A stretch of 64,000 nucleotides of DNA from Gillisia sp. (GTDB taxonomy: Bacteria; Bacteroidota; Bacteroidia; Flavobacteriales; Flavobacteriaceae): positions 62,001-126,000 of the forward strand of contig JAGXIL010000089.1 in NCBI GenBank assembly GCA_024635655.1. Direction: 5' to 3'. Position numbers and translations under genes: made by a program. The notes beneath the pieces are model-generated. The model was given only the letters and a program-made list of their open reading frames with translations, did no database searches and had not been told where the DNA came from. Of the stretch, positions 36,310 through 46,500 are shown piece after piece. Every line of letters begins with the position of its first letter. Position 1 is the stretch's first letter.

Positions 36310-38798
36310 TAATTGCCGAGAGATACCATATTTGCAAATAAGCGATAGGCTCCGGGAACCCCTTCAGGAAACTGCCTGAAAAAGCTTAGTCCGGTATATA
36401 TAAAATGACCCTTTCTATGTTTGGCAATCAACAATGCGCCTTCTTTTGGGGTTTCATTGCTGTCATTCAGGGAGAGGATAGGAGTATATTCAGGTGCCCA
36501 GTCATCGGCGAAATAGAGTCCGCGTTCCTGTACCCAGCCTTCAAAATCTTTGGAAGTGATCTTATTTGGATAATTTAGAACAGGATGATCTTCTGCAATA
36601 AGCCGCACAGGTGCATCTTCTTCAGTCACCCTATCCCTGGAAAGGCTAAGAGGATAAGGCCCTATAGGATCGACCTTTAGTCCCCGGCTCACGTTGTATT
36701 GAACGATCAAATTTCCGCCATTCTCAACATATTCCAGCAGCGCGGGCTGGCTGTATTTAAGATCTTCCTCAATATTATAGGCTCTTATTCCCAGAACCAC
36801 AGCATCATATTTTGCCAAAGAAGCCGCCGTAACAGAACCGGATGAGATCCTGGTGACATTATACCCTATTTGCTCAAGACTTTCAGGGATCACATCCCCG
36901 GCGCCTTCAATATAACCAATGTCCTGCCCGTTTTTTCGAATATCCAGCTTCACCACTTTTGTCCCTGCCGGTAAAACAACGGTTTGTAAGGGAATATGAT
37001 CGTAGTCGATCTTTACGACTTCTGAAGAAAAGCTTTCCCCGCCCATTTTCAAAATAGGAGTAAGTATAGCTTCAGACTGATCCTCCGGCGGAGTTACCCG
37101 AAATAGAACAGAAGCAGACGCCCCTTTTTTAGCAATGCTGAAGCCGGTAGTAACAGGTTCTATCTTCCAGTTTTCTGAAGTTTGTAAAGTTATTTCTCCG
37201 GAGACATTATCTTTTCCTGCAGTTATTATTACAGGAACTTCTTTAGGTTCCCCATTGGCAAAGATCAAAACCTTTTCCCTGAATTTTGCCGAAACTGCCG
37301 GAAGGATCTCAAAGGGCTGGTATATTTCTCCCTTAACGGCATCATTGTATTTATAGACCACCGGCCTTTCAAAAAGGATATCTATTCCCAGCACATTAAT
37401 TGTAAATATGGCCTTAACATCTTTTGGCGCTTCCGGAAGGCCTATTAATTCATGCTCCTCTACTTTGTACAGGCCAATACTTCCTTCTTCTTTTAACCAG
37501 TATGGGGTAGTATAATTTACGTCTTTCCCTAGTTTCAGGTTAGCCTTCTCCATCCAGTCATCATTATTCTGAAGCTCTTTGTTGGGTTGAAGTTTATTAT
37601 TATTTGGTTGCAGTTCTACCGACACTAAGGTCATAGGAATTTCACTTCGGTTGATTACTTCAAGATTTATTGCGACCTCTTCATTTGGAGTGGAGGTTTC
37701 CTGTGGGGCCAATGCCTCCAAATATAAACCTGCGGCCGATGCTATGATCTCTTTGATCTCCCGTGACTTAATTTTTCTCCAGTGGGAGTCCTCAAGATCC
37801 TGTATTAATTCATATGCCTTTACCAGTTGAGGAATGCTGGCTGAAGGATCTTTAAAATCGTATTCCAGTTCTATTTTTGAAATTATTGCGCCAATTTCAG
37901 CTCCTCCTTTGACCCTGTTCCAGGAGGTGTCAATCCCGGCAAAAAGGTTTTCACTGTCTTCCGGGAGTTCTCCTTCCAAAAGTTCCAGGTATTCCATTTG
38001 TGATCCACGGCTGCCGGTACTACCAAATCCCTGGGACTGGTGTTCACTGCGGCTAAGGGCAGAGATCTCCGGGTTGGAAAGTCCTTTAGAAGGAAAATAA
38101 ACTCCGGTATCAAAGGCCAAAAAATTGGAATTTACTGCTTCTTTAAATGCTTCCTCACTTCCGTAAAACCAGGGGGAGGTGTTAAAGAACATTCTTTTAG
38201 GAGCAAAGGCTTCGGTATATTGTAATTGTTCGGGAAACTGGGTTGGATCACCCGCTTTCTCAAAAGCTTCCACACTTAAGATAGCCGATGCTGTATGCTG
38301 CCCGTGGGTTTCTCCGGAAGTTCGGTGATTGAATCTGTTGATGATCACATCGGGCTTAAAGGTGCGCATCGCCCAAACCACATCTGAAAGTACTTCCTCC
38401 TCCTGCCAGAAATCCAGAGCTTCTTCCGGGGTTTTTGTATATCCAAAATCAATGGCCCTGGTAAACAGTTGTTCCCCGCCGTCGATCTTTCTGGCCGCAA
38501 GAAGTTCCTGAGTTCTTATGATCCCGAGAAGTTCCTTAAGTTCAGGGCCTATAAGGTTTTGGCCTCCATCTCCCCGGGTGATCGACAGGTATCCGGTGCG
38601 GGCATTAACGTCGTTTGCAAGGTATGAAATGAGCCTGGTATTTTCATCATCGGGATGAGCCGCCACAAAAAGGACCGAACCTAAAAAGTTCAGTTTTTGG
38701 ATGGCTTCGTGAATTTCAGCAGAATTTAATTTTTGTGGAGTTTGTGCATTGACATAACTGCAAACCAGCAGGAGCACTATGGGGAATAATTTGCGCAT
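36309..38798 (-). CDS. Secreted PIG-L family deacetylase, large form
   Basis: 829 residues with signal peptide (MRKLFPIVLLLVCSYVNAQ). The PIG-L/LmbE domain (about 35-300) has the metal motif VAAHPDDENTRL and the second ligand region THGQHTASA. The middle (about 360-600) is beta-rich and looks like immunoglobulin-type domains, and the end (about 610-829) resembles a ThuA/glutamine-amidotransferase-like fold (YDAVVLGIRAYN, GGNLIVQYN). PIG-L enzymes remove N-acetyl groups from sugars using zinc. It is first in an operon with a membrane peptide, an Na+ symporter and an oxidoreductase, which suggests periplasmic deacetylation followed by uptake. Confidence 0.92.
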   Translation of the reverse strand: MRKLFPIVLLLVCSYVNAQTPQKLNSAEIHEAIQKLNFLGSVLFVAAHPDDENTRLISYLANDVNARTGYLSITRGDGGQNLIGPELKELLGIIRTQELLAARKIDGGEQLFTRAIDFGYTKTPEEALDFWQEEEVLSDVVWAMRTFKPDVIINRFNHRTSGETHGQHTASAILSVEAFEKAGDPTQFPEQLQYTEAFAPKRMFFNTSPWFYGSEEAFKEAVNSNFLAFDTGVYFPSKGLSNPEISALSRSEHQSQGFGSTGSRGSQMEYLELLEGELPEDSENLFAGIDTSWNRVKGGAEIGAIISKIELEYDFKDPSASIPQLVKAYELIQDLEDSHWRKIKSREIKEIIASAAGLYLEALAPQETSTPNEEVAINLEVINRSEIPMTLVSVELQPNNNKLQPNKELQNNDDWMEKANLKLGKDVNYTTPYWLKEEGSIGLYKVEEHELIGLPEAPKDVKAIFTINVLGIDILFERPVVYKYNDAVKGEIYQPFEILPAVSAKFREKVLIFANGEPKEVPVIITAGKDNVSGEITLQTSENWKIEPVTTGFSIAKKGASASVLFRVTPPEDQSEAILTPILKMGGESFSSEVVKIDYDHIPLQTVVLPAGTKVVKLDIRKNGQDIGYIEGAGDVIPESLEQIGYNVTRISSGSVTAASLAKYDAVVLGIRAYNIEEDLKYSQPALLEYVENGGNLIVQYNVSRGLKVDPIGPYPLSLSRDRVTEEDAPVRLIAEDHPVLNYPNKITSKDFEGWVQERGLYFADDWAPEYTPILSLNDSNETPKEGALLIAKHRKGHFIYTGLSFFRQFPEGVPGAYRLFANMVSLGN

Positions 38799-38823
38799 TT
38801 GAAAGTGTTGGGTTCAACCTTTC

Positions 38824-38831
38824 CAAATATA
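38824..38831 (-). promoter_or_regulatory. -7 element for the PIG-L operon
   Basis: TATATTTG on the minus strand (plus CAAATATA), perfect, 25 bp before the ATG. Confidence 0.5.
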
Positions 38832-38872
38832 TAAACTTTCGCTGTGGTTTTTTGTTTTTGAAGCCTTAACTT

Positions 38873-39412
38873 TTAGAGGCTGTCCTTACCTTCATCTAAA
38901 TAAGCATCTTTTTTTAACAGGGTCACTGCCTTTTGCAGGATCAGGTTATTAGGATAGGTGGTAAGTTCTCCCCCATCTTCCCGCAAATGCAGGTGAAAAG
39001 CCCTAATGTCTTCAATTACGGCTTCAATAGGCATATCCTTATCATGAATCTTGATCTTGTCCCCAATGCGGTAGGGAAAGGAGAAAAACATGATGATCCC
39101 CGAAGTTACATTGCTTAATATAGACCAGATGGCAAAAAGGGCAACTCCAATAACCGCAAATGTTGATGAAAATATAATTGATAGTTCACCAAGGCCCATT
39201 CCCCAGGCCCAGGAATAAAGAAAGAATGCAATGATAATGATAAGAATGTTGATATATTTAAACATCAACCTTGTTCTTGTGATATTTATTCCTGTGCGTT
39301 TTCCGACTTTGTGAGCTGCAGCCCGAAGAATAAGCTGAAATACGATCAACAGCACACTTATGGCTATGGTATAAATAAGCCTTGTGCTATTAGTTTGGAA
39401 ATACTCTATCAT
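38873..39412 (-). CDS. MscS family mechanosensitive channel, short
   Basis: 179 residues, with two to three N-terminal transmembrane helices, then the pore-lining/beta region: AIWSILSNVTSGIIMFFSFP, YRIGDKIKI and the beta domain TTYPNNLILQKAV. It should release solutes on osmotic downshift. It lacks the large cytoplasmic C-terminal domain of E. coli MscS, ending soon after the beta domain. The ATG overlaps the stop of the upstream lipoprotein-like gene (TAATG). It is the last gene of the operon that starts with DUF2520. Confidence 0.88.
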   Translation of the reverse strand: MIEYFQTNSTRLIYTIAISVLLIVFQLILRAAAHKVGKRTGINITRTRLMFKYINILIIIIAFFLYSWAWGMGLGELSIIFSSTFAVIGVALFAIWSILSNVTSGIIMFFSFPYRIGDKIKIHDKDMPIEAVIEDIRAFHLHLREDGGELTTYPNNLILQKAVTLLKKDAYLDEGKDSL

Positions 39413-40305
39413 TAATTTAGATTCAGTTTTTCGCGCAAAGGTAAATCTTTATTAGAATTTTCAATCCAGTATGGAGATTTTCTCTCAGACATTTTTGTGG
39501 CAGTGGTAACCAGCTTTTCCCCATTATTTTCAGTTGATTCTTCCCACTTCACAATTTTATAAGGAAAGGTAGGTTCATAGTAGATACGCAACTGCCTTTT
39601 CAATTGGGGATAGCTGATTTGATACACGCTGTTTTCCCCATCCTGAAAGAATTCTGCTAAAGCTTTATAGGCTTTGATCTTTATATGTGCCAGGCGAAAA
39701 TATTCCAGGGAAGGAAACATATTGATCTCCCCGGTGGGAAGCTTATTGGGGTCTACCCTTAGCTGTGGCCAGATCTCATTTTCCAGATAGTTGTAATAAA
39801 TGGTGAATTCCTGATCCCCTTCCTCTTCAAAATAAGAAAATGCATTTACCTGGAAGCCGCTGCGATTATTGAACTGCAGAAAACTCTGGCCACACCATTC
39901 CTGGATGGAGGCCGTAACTTTTAGCGCATGCCGGTGATTCTCAACCGGGTAAAATGTACTTTGCATAATAGAGTAGGGGTAGATCCCGGTAACAAAGTTC
40001 TTGGTGGCATTGTGCTTTAGAACCGAAGTGCTTTTTTTCTTCTTTCTATTATCTGTTTTTACCTGGTCTTCAACTAAAAAATCTTCTGTGACAAAAATAT
40101 TCACTGCGGTACCTTCCCGCATTTCCCCATATCGCATTTGTTCCAGCTTATAGGAGGTGATTTCAGCTTCCCCTGCATACCAGTATTCCTTAAATTCTTC
40201 TGAAACGGGTTGGGGGTCATTACGTGCCTGCTTGTCTGAGATCTTTTCACATCCGCTACAGATCAATATAACCACTCCATAAAAAAGTCGACTGGGAAAG
40301 TTCAT
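39412..40305 (-). CDS. Probable lipoprotein of unknown function
   Basis: 297 residues. A hydrophobic N-terminus ending VVILICSGCEK looks like a lipoprotein signal, though the lipobox is not ideal. The mature part has no domain I recognise; it is rich in aromatic and charged residues (EYWYAGEAEITSYKLEQMRY) and resembles uncharacterised Bacteroidota proteins encoded next to maf. It lies 28 bp downstream of maf and overlaps the MscS gene by one base. A surface or periplasmic location is inferred. Confidence 0.75.
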   Translation of the reverse strand: MNFPSRLFYGVVILICSGCEKISDKQARNDPQPVSEEFKEYWYAGEAEITSYKLEQMRYGEMREGTAVNIFVTEDFLVEDQVKTDNRKKKKSTSVLKHNATKNFVTGIYPYSIMQSTFYPVENHRHALKVTASIQEWCGQSFLQFNNRSGFQVNAFSYFEEEGDQEFTIYYNYLENEIWPQLRVDPNKLPTGEINMFPSLEYFRLAHIKIKAYKALAEFFQDGENSVYQISYPQLKRQLRIYYEPTFPYKIVKWEESTENNGEKLVTTATKMSERKSPYWIENSNKDLPLREKLNLN

Positions 40306-40333
40306 TACCTGATTTTTATTAAAAATACGAAAA

Positions 40334-40924
40334 TTAGCTTTGGCAAATTTCCTTTAGGTTTTCATAGACTAAATGGGTGGGAAGGCCAACTACATTAAAG
40401 TAACTTCCTTCTACATGTGTTATTCCAATTAAACCTATCCATTCCTGAATACCATAAGCCCCGGCTTTGTCCAGGGGATGATAATTTTTGATATAAAAAT
40501 CAATCTCATCTTTACAAAGATCCTTGAATGTAACTTTAGTGGTACTATTGACAGTTTTCTGAGACCGGTTTGTACTAAAGGTAACGGAGCTGATAACTTC
40601 ATGGGTGGTGCCGGATAAAGTTTCCAGCATCTTAAATGCTTCTGAAGTTGTTTCAGGTTTGTTCAAGGCTTTCTCATTATGCCATACTATGGTATCGCTG
40701 GTGATGAGGATCTCCCTGTCTTTCAGCTTTCTTAAGAAAATTTCAGCCTTAAGCTTTGCCAGGTAATCTGTGATCTCACTTCCCTTAAGATCATCGGGAT
40801 ATTCCTCCTTGACCGATTTGTGTTCTACAATAAATGGAATGTCAAGATCCTTTAAAAATTGGTGTCTTCTGGGGGAACCTGAAGCGAGGATCACGTGATA
40901 GTTTTTTAGAAGTTCTTTCAGCAT
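40334..40924 (-). CDS. maf: Maf family nucleoside triphosphate pyrophosphatase
   Basis: 196 residues. The opening VILASGSPRRHQFLKDL and the SDTIVWHNEKALNKP segment are the Maf signature, as is GAYGIQEWIGL. Maf proteins split non-canonical or pyrimidine nucleoside triphosphates to monophosphates. The start lies 3 bp after the UbiA stop. It was once named septum formation inhibitor from overexpression effects; a housekeeping role is more likely. Confidence 0.94.
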   Translation of the reverse strand: MLKELLKNYHVILASGSPRRHQFLKDLDIPFIVEHKSVKEEYPDDLKGSEITDYLAKLKAEIFLRKLKDREILITSDTIVWHNEKALNKPETTSEAFKMLETLSGTTHEVISSVTFSTNRSQKTVNSTTKVTFKDLCKDEIDFYIKNYHPLDKAGAYGIQEWIGLIGITHVEGSYFNVVGLPTHLVYENLKEICQS

Positions 40925-40927
40925 AAA

Positions 40928-41845
40928 TTACAGTAAGATAAAAGGGTAAAGGCCCAGGGATAGTAAACCCACGACCAATATCAACTTTAAAATTAGACTT
41001 AACCTGGAATAGTGGGCTTTTGTTTTTGCACTTAATATATTAATAAGAACGTAAAGCAAGGGTCCCACAATCAACAAAAGCGCATATAACACCGCCCAGA
41101 TATTGGCATAAAGATATTCAGAAATATATAATATTACAGAAAACAACGGGATCAATCCAATGGCAAATATAACTTTGTTAGCCCTGGACCTTCCCAGGAC
41201 CACAGGCAGGGTGTTTCTTCCGGTGTTGTGATCTCCGTCCACGTCCTGCTGGTCTTTAACCATTTCCCGAAGCCAGTTGATCAAAAAAGCAAACAAGGCA
41301 TAATCTAAAAGTATAGAAAATATGATTGACTGTGTCTGCCGGTTGGCAGGGGTTATGGCCGGTAACAATTCAAATAATCCCATAATGAGGATGACCATTG
41401 CCACCAGGCTGCTCACAACAATATTTCCTGCCAGCATGATATTTTTGAGATAGGTGGCATATAAATAAAGCAGGGCTGATATGACGATAAATATTGCTGA
41501 AAATCCCGGCCTTCCAATCAAATTGGAAAGATAAAACCCTATTCCTACTCCAATGATGGTAAAAATGATATAAGCATTAACTGCTGATTTTTCTGAAATC
41601 GCTCTCCCAACTATCTGCTTTTGGGGTTTGTTGATCCTGTCGGTTTCTGCATCGTATAAATCGTTGATGATATTTCCGGCAGCGGCTATACATACCGTAG
41701 CCAGGCAAAGCAAGAAAAATCCGAAGCCATTTAATGTTATGCTAATTCCAAAGGTTTGAAAAAGCGCATATTTGATAAGCACCTGGGTAATAATTATGAT
41801 CAAAAGGTTTTGAAACCTTATTAATTTTAAGAACTGAAGAACCAT
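40928..41845 (-). CDS. UbiA family prenyltransferase (GGGP synthase-like)
   Basis: 305 residues with about eight transmembrane helices. The two aspartate-rich motifs are present: NIINDLYDAETDRINKP and DQQDVDGDHNTGRNTLPVVL. These bind the prenyl diphosphate through Mg2+. Flavobacterial members are commonly annotated geranylgeranylglycerol-phosphate geranylgeranyltransferase by likeness to archaeal enzymes, but the real acceptor in these bacteria is not settled. It lies 9 bp after the SMR gene and 3 bp before maf. Confidence 0.9.
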   Translation of the reverse strand: MVLQFLKLIRFQNLLIIIITQVLIKYALFQTFGISITLNGFGFFLLCLATVCIAAAGNIINDLYDAETDRINKPQKQIVGRAISEKSAVNAYIIFTIIGVGIGFYLSNLIGRPGFSAIFIVISALLYLYATYLKNIMLAGNIVVSSLVAMVILIMGLFELLPAITPANRQTQSIIFSILLDYALFAFLINWLREMVKDQQDVDGDHNTGRNTLPVVLGRSRANKVIFAIGLIPLFSVILYISEYLYANIWAVLYALLLIVGPLLYVLINILSAKTKAHYSRLSLILKLILVVGLLSLGLYPFILL

Positions 41846-41854
41846 GCAGGTGTT

Positions 41855-42181
41855 TTAGTTGGAAACAAATTTTAATCCTACCAGGGAGATGATGAGGGTT
41901 GTAAGGAAAAACAATCGCCAGAAATGTACAGGTTCTTTAAAGATCCAGATCCCCAGGATCACAGTGCCAACCGCCCCGATTCCTGTCCAAACCGCGTATG
42001 CCGTTCCTATAGGTAGGGTTTGGGTGGCTTTGTAGAGTAACGCCATACTTATGGAGAGTGAGACGATAAAGGCAGCAAGCCACCATGTTTGAGTACTCCC
42101 GCTACTGAATTTTGCCTTACCGAGGCAAAAGGCAAATCCTACCTCAAACAAACCTGCTATAACCAGGTAGAACCAATTCAT
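41855..42181 (-). CDS. SMR family small multidrug transporter
   Basis: 108 residues with four transmembrane helices. The membrane-embedded glutamate is in LVIAGLFEVGFAFCLGKA, and GTAYAVWTGIGAVGTVILG and IFKEPVHFWR are typical of the SugE/EmrE family. It exports cations such as guanidinium or quaternary ammonium compounds by proton antiport. The ATG overlaps the kdsC stop by four bases (ATGA). The FEVGFAFCLGKA pattern is closer to SugE/Gdx than EmrE, so guanidinium export is a reasonable guess. Confidence 0.92.
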   Translation of the reverse strand: MNWFYLVIAGLFEVGFAFCLGKAKFSSGSTQTWWLAAFIVSLSISMALLYKATQTLPIGTAYAVWTGIGAVGTVILGIWIFKEPVHFWRLFFLTTLIISLVGLKFVSN

Positions 42182-42699
42182 AAGGCATCAGGATTTTTAA
42201 GCCATTTTCCCTGCACCTTCATCACTTGTTCTATAACATCGCGAACGCAACCTCTTCCGCCTTTTTTATGTGAAATATAGCGGCTTATATCTTTGATCTC
42301 TGCAGCGGCATCCTGGGGGCAGCAGGGCATTCCTACCAGCCTCATTGGGTAAAGGTCAGGAATGTCATCACCCATGTAAAGTACATTATTTGCATTGATA
42401 TCATAAATATCAAAAAACTCATTAAGTTGTTCCACTTTGTCCTGGATTCCCAGAAAAATATTGGTGATCCCAAGCGCTCTGAGACGTTTTCTCACCCCTT
42501 CATTGGTGCCCCCGGAAATGATACACACATGATATCCTGCTAGTTGTGCAGTTTTTAATGCATAACCATCTTTAATGTTCATGGTTCTAAGCAGTTCTCC
42601 CTCGGTATTCACCTGTATGTTGCCATCTGTCAAAACTCCGTCTACATCAAAGATAAAAGTGTCTACGTGATTCAAATATTCTTTATAATTCTTTTCCAT
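42178..42699 (-). CDS. kdsC: Kdo-8-phosphate phosphatase-type HAD hydrolase
   Basis: 173 residues. HAD motif I is FIFDVDGVLTDGNI, motif II IISGGTNEGV, and motif IV YMGDDIPDLYPM: the pattern of KdsC, which releases phosphate from Kdo-8-phosphate before KdsB activates Kdo for LPS. The length is right for the C0-type tetramer. It overlaps the DUF2520 gene by 17 bp upstream and the SMR gene by 4 bp downstream. Confidence 0.93.
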   Translation of the reverse strand: MEKNYKEYLNHVDTFIFDVDGVLTDGNIQVNTEGELLRTMNIKDGYALKTAQLAGYHVCIISGGTNEGVRKRLRALGITNIFLGIQDKVEQLNEFFDIYDINANNVLYMGDDIPDLYPMRLVGMPCCPQDAAAEIKDISRYISHKKGGRGCVRDVIEQVMKVQGKWLKNPDAL

Positions 42700-43444
42700 G
42701 AAGGGCCTGGATTGATTGAGTTAAAAGTGAGTATAATTTTTGTTGCTCTTTATTGAGTTGTGAAAGGTGGGACTGCAATACTCCCACATCATTCCTTTTG
42801 GCAGGCCCGGTTTGGGCTTCCATCGGATTCATTTTTGTTACTTTGGATGCTGTTTCCATGATAAGCGGTTGCAGGATCTCAAATGGGATGTTATTCTTTT
42901 TGCATATCGCCTCTCCTTCAGTATAAAGGTAGTTCACGAAGTTACTTACAAAAACAGCCGCCACGTGGAGGGATTTTCTTTGTTGGCTGTTAATATGATA
43001 AACATTCTCTGAAATGCTTTTGCCCAAACTTTCCAACAATTGCAGATCATCTTTCTTATTTGCCTCTATACAAAAAGGGATTTGACTGAAATCAACTTCT
43101 TTGTTTTTGGAAAAGGTTTGCAGGGGATAAAAAACCCCTCTCCGGCTAAAATTTGAAAACACCTCTATATCCACGGCGCCGGAAGTGTGCAGCATCAAAG
43201 CTTCTTTATAAATGATGTTATCTGCAATTTCCGAAATAGCATCATCTTTTACCGCCATTAAATAAATATCTGCAGGTTTTACTTTGGCAAGATTGATGGT
43301 TGTTTCGGTCACAGTTGATAAGGAGATAAGGCTTTCAGGTTTATGATTGAAGACCTGGATCACCCGAAAATCTTTAGCTGAAGAAAACGCTTTTAATAAG
43401 TGGTGGGCAACGTTTCCTGCTCCAAAAATAACAATGCTGTTCAT
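42683..43444 (-). CDS. DUF2520 / Rossmann-fold protein (ProC-like)
   Basis: 253 residues. An N-terminal Rossmann domain (IVIFGAGNVAHHLLKAF) is followed by MLHTSGAVDIEVFS, GVFYPLQTFSK and the C-terminal DUF2520 helical domain (TGPAKRNDVGVLQSHLSQL). The layout resembles pyrroline-5-carboxylate reductase-like dehydrogenases, but the true reaction is not known. It heads the kdsC-SMR-ubiA-maf-lipoprotein-mscS gene string. Confidence 0.9.
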   Translation of the reverse strand: MNSIVIFGAGNVAHHLLKAFSSAKDFRVIQVFNHKPESLISLSTVTETTINLAKVKPADIYLMAVKDDAISEIADNIIYKEALMLHTSGAVDIEVFSNFSRRGVFYPLQTFSKNKEVDFSQIPFCIEANKKDDLQLLESLGKSISENVYHINSQQRKSLHVAAVFVSNFVNYLYTEGEAICKKNNIPFEILQPLIMETASKVTKMNPMEAQTGPAKRNDVGVLQSHLSQLNKEQQKLYSLLTQSIQALHGKEL

Positions 43445-43537
43445 TTGGCTAAAATACCAAAAAAAATCAGGTTTAAAATTAACATTTGTTCGCTGCGAAT
43501 GCTTTGTAATTTCAAGGTTTAAATGCTTAAATTTTGT

Positions 43538-43545
43538 TAAATTTG
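43538..43545 (+). promoter_or_regulatory. -7 element for ccsBA
   Basis: TAAATTTG, a perfect TAnnTTTG, 21 bp before the ATG of the cytochrome c biogenesis gene. Confidence 0.5.
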
Positions 43546-43566
43546 CAGCGTTTTAAAGAGACATAA

Positions 43567-46500
43567 ATGCAAAATAAAATAGCGTCTGTTATCTTCTCTA
43601 CCCGGATCATGGCAGTCTTATTCATCGTGTTCTCCATAGCAATGGCCCTGGGGACTTTTATTGAGAGCTGGTACACTATTGAAACCGCGAGAGTAATGAT
43701 CTACAATACGTGGTGGTTTGAAGGAATAATGGTGTTTTTTGTCATTAATTTTGCCGGAAATATCTACCGCTATAAATTACATAAACGCGATAAATGGTCT
43801 TCCCTCTTAATTCACCTTTCTTTTGTATTGATCCTTGTGGGTGCTTTTGTGACCCGCTATATTAGTTATGAAGGGATCATGCCTATTAGAGAAGGGGAAA
43901 CCACCAATACATTTTTATCTGAAAAAACGTATCTCACGGCTCTTATTGATGGAGAAATTGAGGGAGAAGCTCTTAGAAGGGTTATAGAAAAACCGGTGCT
44001 GCTGGCCCCCGAAACTGAAAATAATGTTGCTATTCATACAGATTATAACGGTCAGCCCGTCACAATAGAAGTGATCAATTACATTCACGGGGCAGAAGAA
44101 GGCCTTATTTTAAGTGAAAGCGGAGATAACTATCTTCAGATCGTGGAAGCAGGAGATGGTGACCGCCACGAGCATTATATTAAAGAAGGAGATGTTGCCA
44201 ATATTCATAATGTTTTATTTGCCTATAACAGGCCTACTGAAGGCGCAGTTAATTTAATTGTTGACGAGCAGGAGGGAACATACAAGATCGATTCTCCTTT
44301 TGAAGGAGATTATTTACGAATGGCCGACCAGCAGGAAGGACAGGTTGTTGCAGACAGTTTACAGCCTTTTCAGCTGAGGTCCCTTTATAATATTGGCGGG
44401 ATGCAATTTGTAATACCCGAACCTGTTACCCGTGGGATCTTTGATATAGTACCCTCAGACACCGGGGAAATGGGAGAGGAAAATGCAGTGACCTTAAGGG
44501 TTAGCAGCGGAGGAGAAGCTACAACAGTAAGTATGCTGGGAGGTAAAGGATCAGTAAATCCTCCAAAACAGGTTAATGTAGGAGGTTTGGATTTTTATCT
44601 TAATTACGGCTCCAAAGAACTGGAATTGCCTTTTGCGATAAGACTGGATGATTTTATTGCTGAAAAATACCCGGGGACAGAGGATAATCCTACGCCCAGC
44701 TATTCTTCATTTAAAAGCGAAGTTACCATAATAGAGGAGGGAGAGGGAGAGTCCTTTCCGTATGAGATCTATATGAACCATGTATTGGATAAAGCAGGTT
44801 ACCGGTTTTTCCAGGCATCTTTTGATCCCGATGAAAAAGGGACTGTACTTTCTGTAAATCACGATTACTGGGGCACCTGGATAACTTATATAGGTTATAC
44901 CCTTTTATATCTTGGACTGATGCTTATCCTGTTTGACAAAGGAAGTAGGTTTGGTAATTTAAAAGTGATGCTCGATAAGGTGAAAAAAAAGAAGGCAAAA
45001 CTTACACAGGTCACCAGCATTTTGCTGTTCCTGTTATTAAGCTCCACTGGTTTTGCCCAGGATACAGATCCTGAGCACGGCCACATTAAAACAGAGAAGG
45101 CCCAGGTAGATTCTATAGTAAAATCTATGGCTGTAGACCCCGATCATGCCGAGAAATTTGGCCAACTTGTGATACAGGATGCCGGGGGTAGAATGAAGCC
45201 TGCAAATACATTTTCTTCAGAATTACTTCGGAAACTCAGCAAAAAAAATTCTTATGAAGGATTAAATGCCGACCAGGTGTTGCTTTCAATAACCGAAAAT
45301 CCTGCGCTATGGTACAACGCTCCGCTTATTTATGTTAAGCCGAGTAACGACAGTATAAGGCATATCACAGGAGTAGAGGAGGGGAAAGAATATCTGGCCA
45401 TGACCGACTTCTTTGACCGCACCGGGGTGTATAAATTATCTCCTTACCTGGAAACTGCCTATCAGGCATCCGTGCCGGACCAGTTTCAGAAAGATTTTAT
45501 CGATACCGACAGGAAGGTAAATCTGCTGTTTTCTGCACTTCAGGGAGAAATGCTCAGAGTCTTTCCTATTCCGGGAGATGACAACAATAAGTGGGTAGCT
45601 TATAACGATGTAGCAGAATCTAATTTTAAGGGAATGGATTCGGTCTACGTGAGGCAGATCCTGCCTCTTTACATGAATTCTTTAAGAGAAGCCCGGGAAA
45701 CAGGAGATTACCAACAGGCGAACGAACTGGTGGAAAGCATTAACGGATATCAGAAAAAGTTTGGAGCAGAGGTCATGCCTTCCGAAGGAAAGATAAAAGC
45801 AGAAATTCTTTATAACAAGGTGAATATTTTTGAAAACCTGTATAAATCTTATATGCTTATAGGTTTACTGATGATCGTATTTGTGGTTGCACAAATCTTC
45901 AGGGAATCCAAAACCATCAAATGGCTTATTAATGGTAGCGCTGTGATCATCCTGATCATGTTTATCCTGCATACGGCAGGACTGGGAGCAAGATGGTATA
46001 TTTCCGGACATGCTCCCTGGAGTGATGCCTATGAATCTATGATCTATGTCGCCTGGGCAACAATGTTCATGGGTCTGGCATTTGGAAGAAAAAGTAATCT
46101 TACCATAGCTTCAACTGCTTTTGTGGCAGCAATGGTTTTATGGATAGCGCATCAAAACTGGATGGATCCTTCAATTGCCAACCTGGTGCCTGTACTTGAT
46201 TCTTACTGGTTAATGATCCACGTATCGGTGATCGTTGGAAGCTACGGACCCTTCACGCTGGGGATGATCCTTGGTGTAGTAGCTCTCTTCCTCATGATCA
46301 TGACCACTGAAAAGAACAAAGCCAAAATGGATCTCAATATTAAAGAGATCACCATTATCACAGAAATGGCTTTAACAGTAGGGCTTGTAATGCTTACCAT
46401 AGGAAATTTCCTTGGAGGACAATGGGCCAATGAAAGCTGGGGCCGTTACTGGGGCTGGGACCCTAAGGAGACCTGGGCGCTTATTAGTATTATGGTCTAC

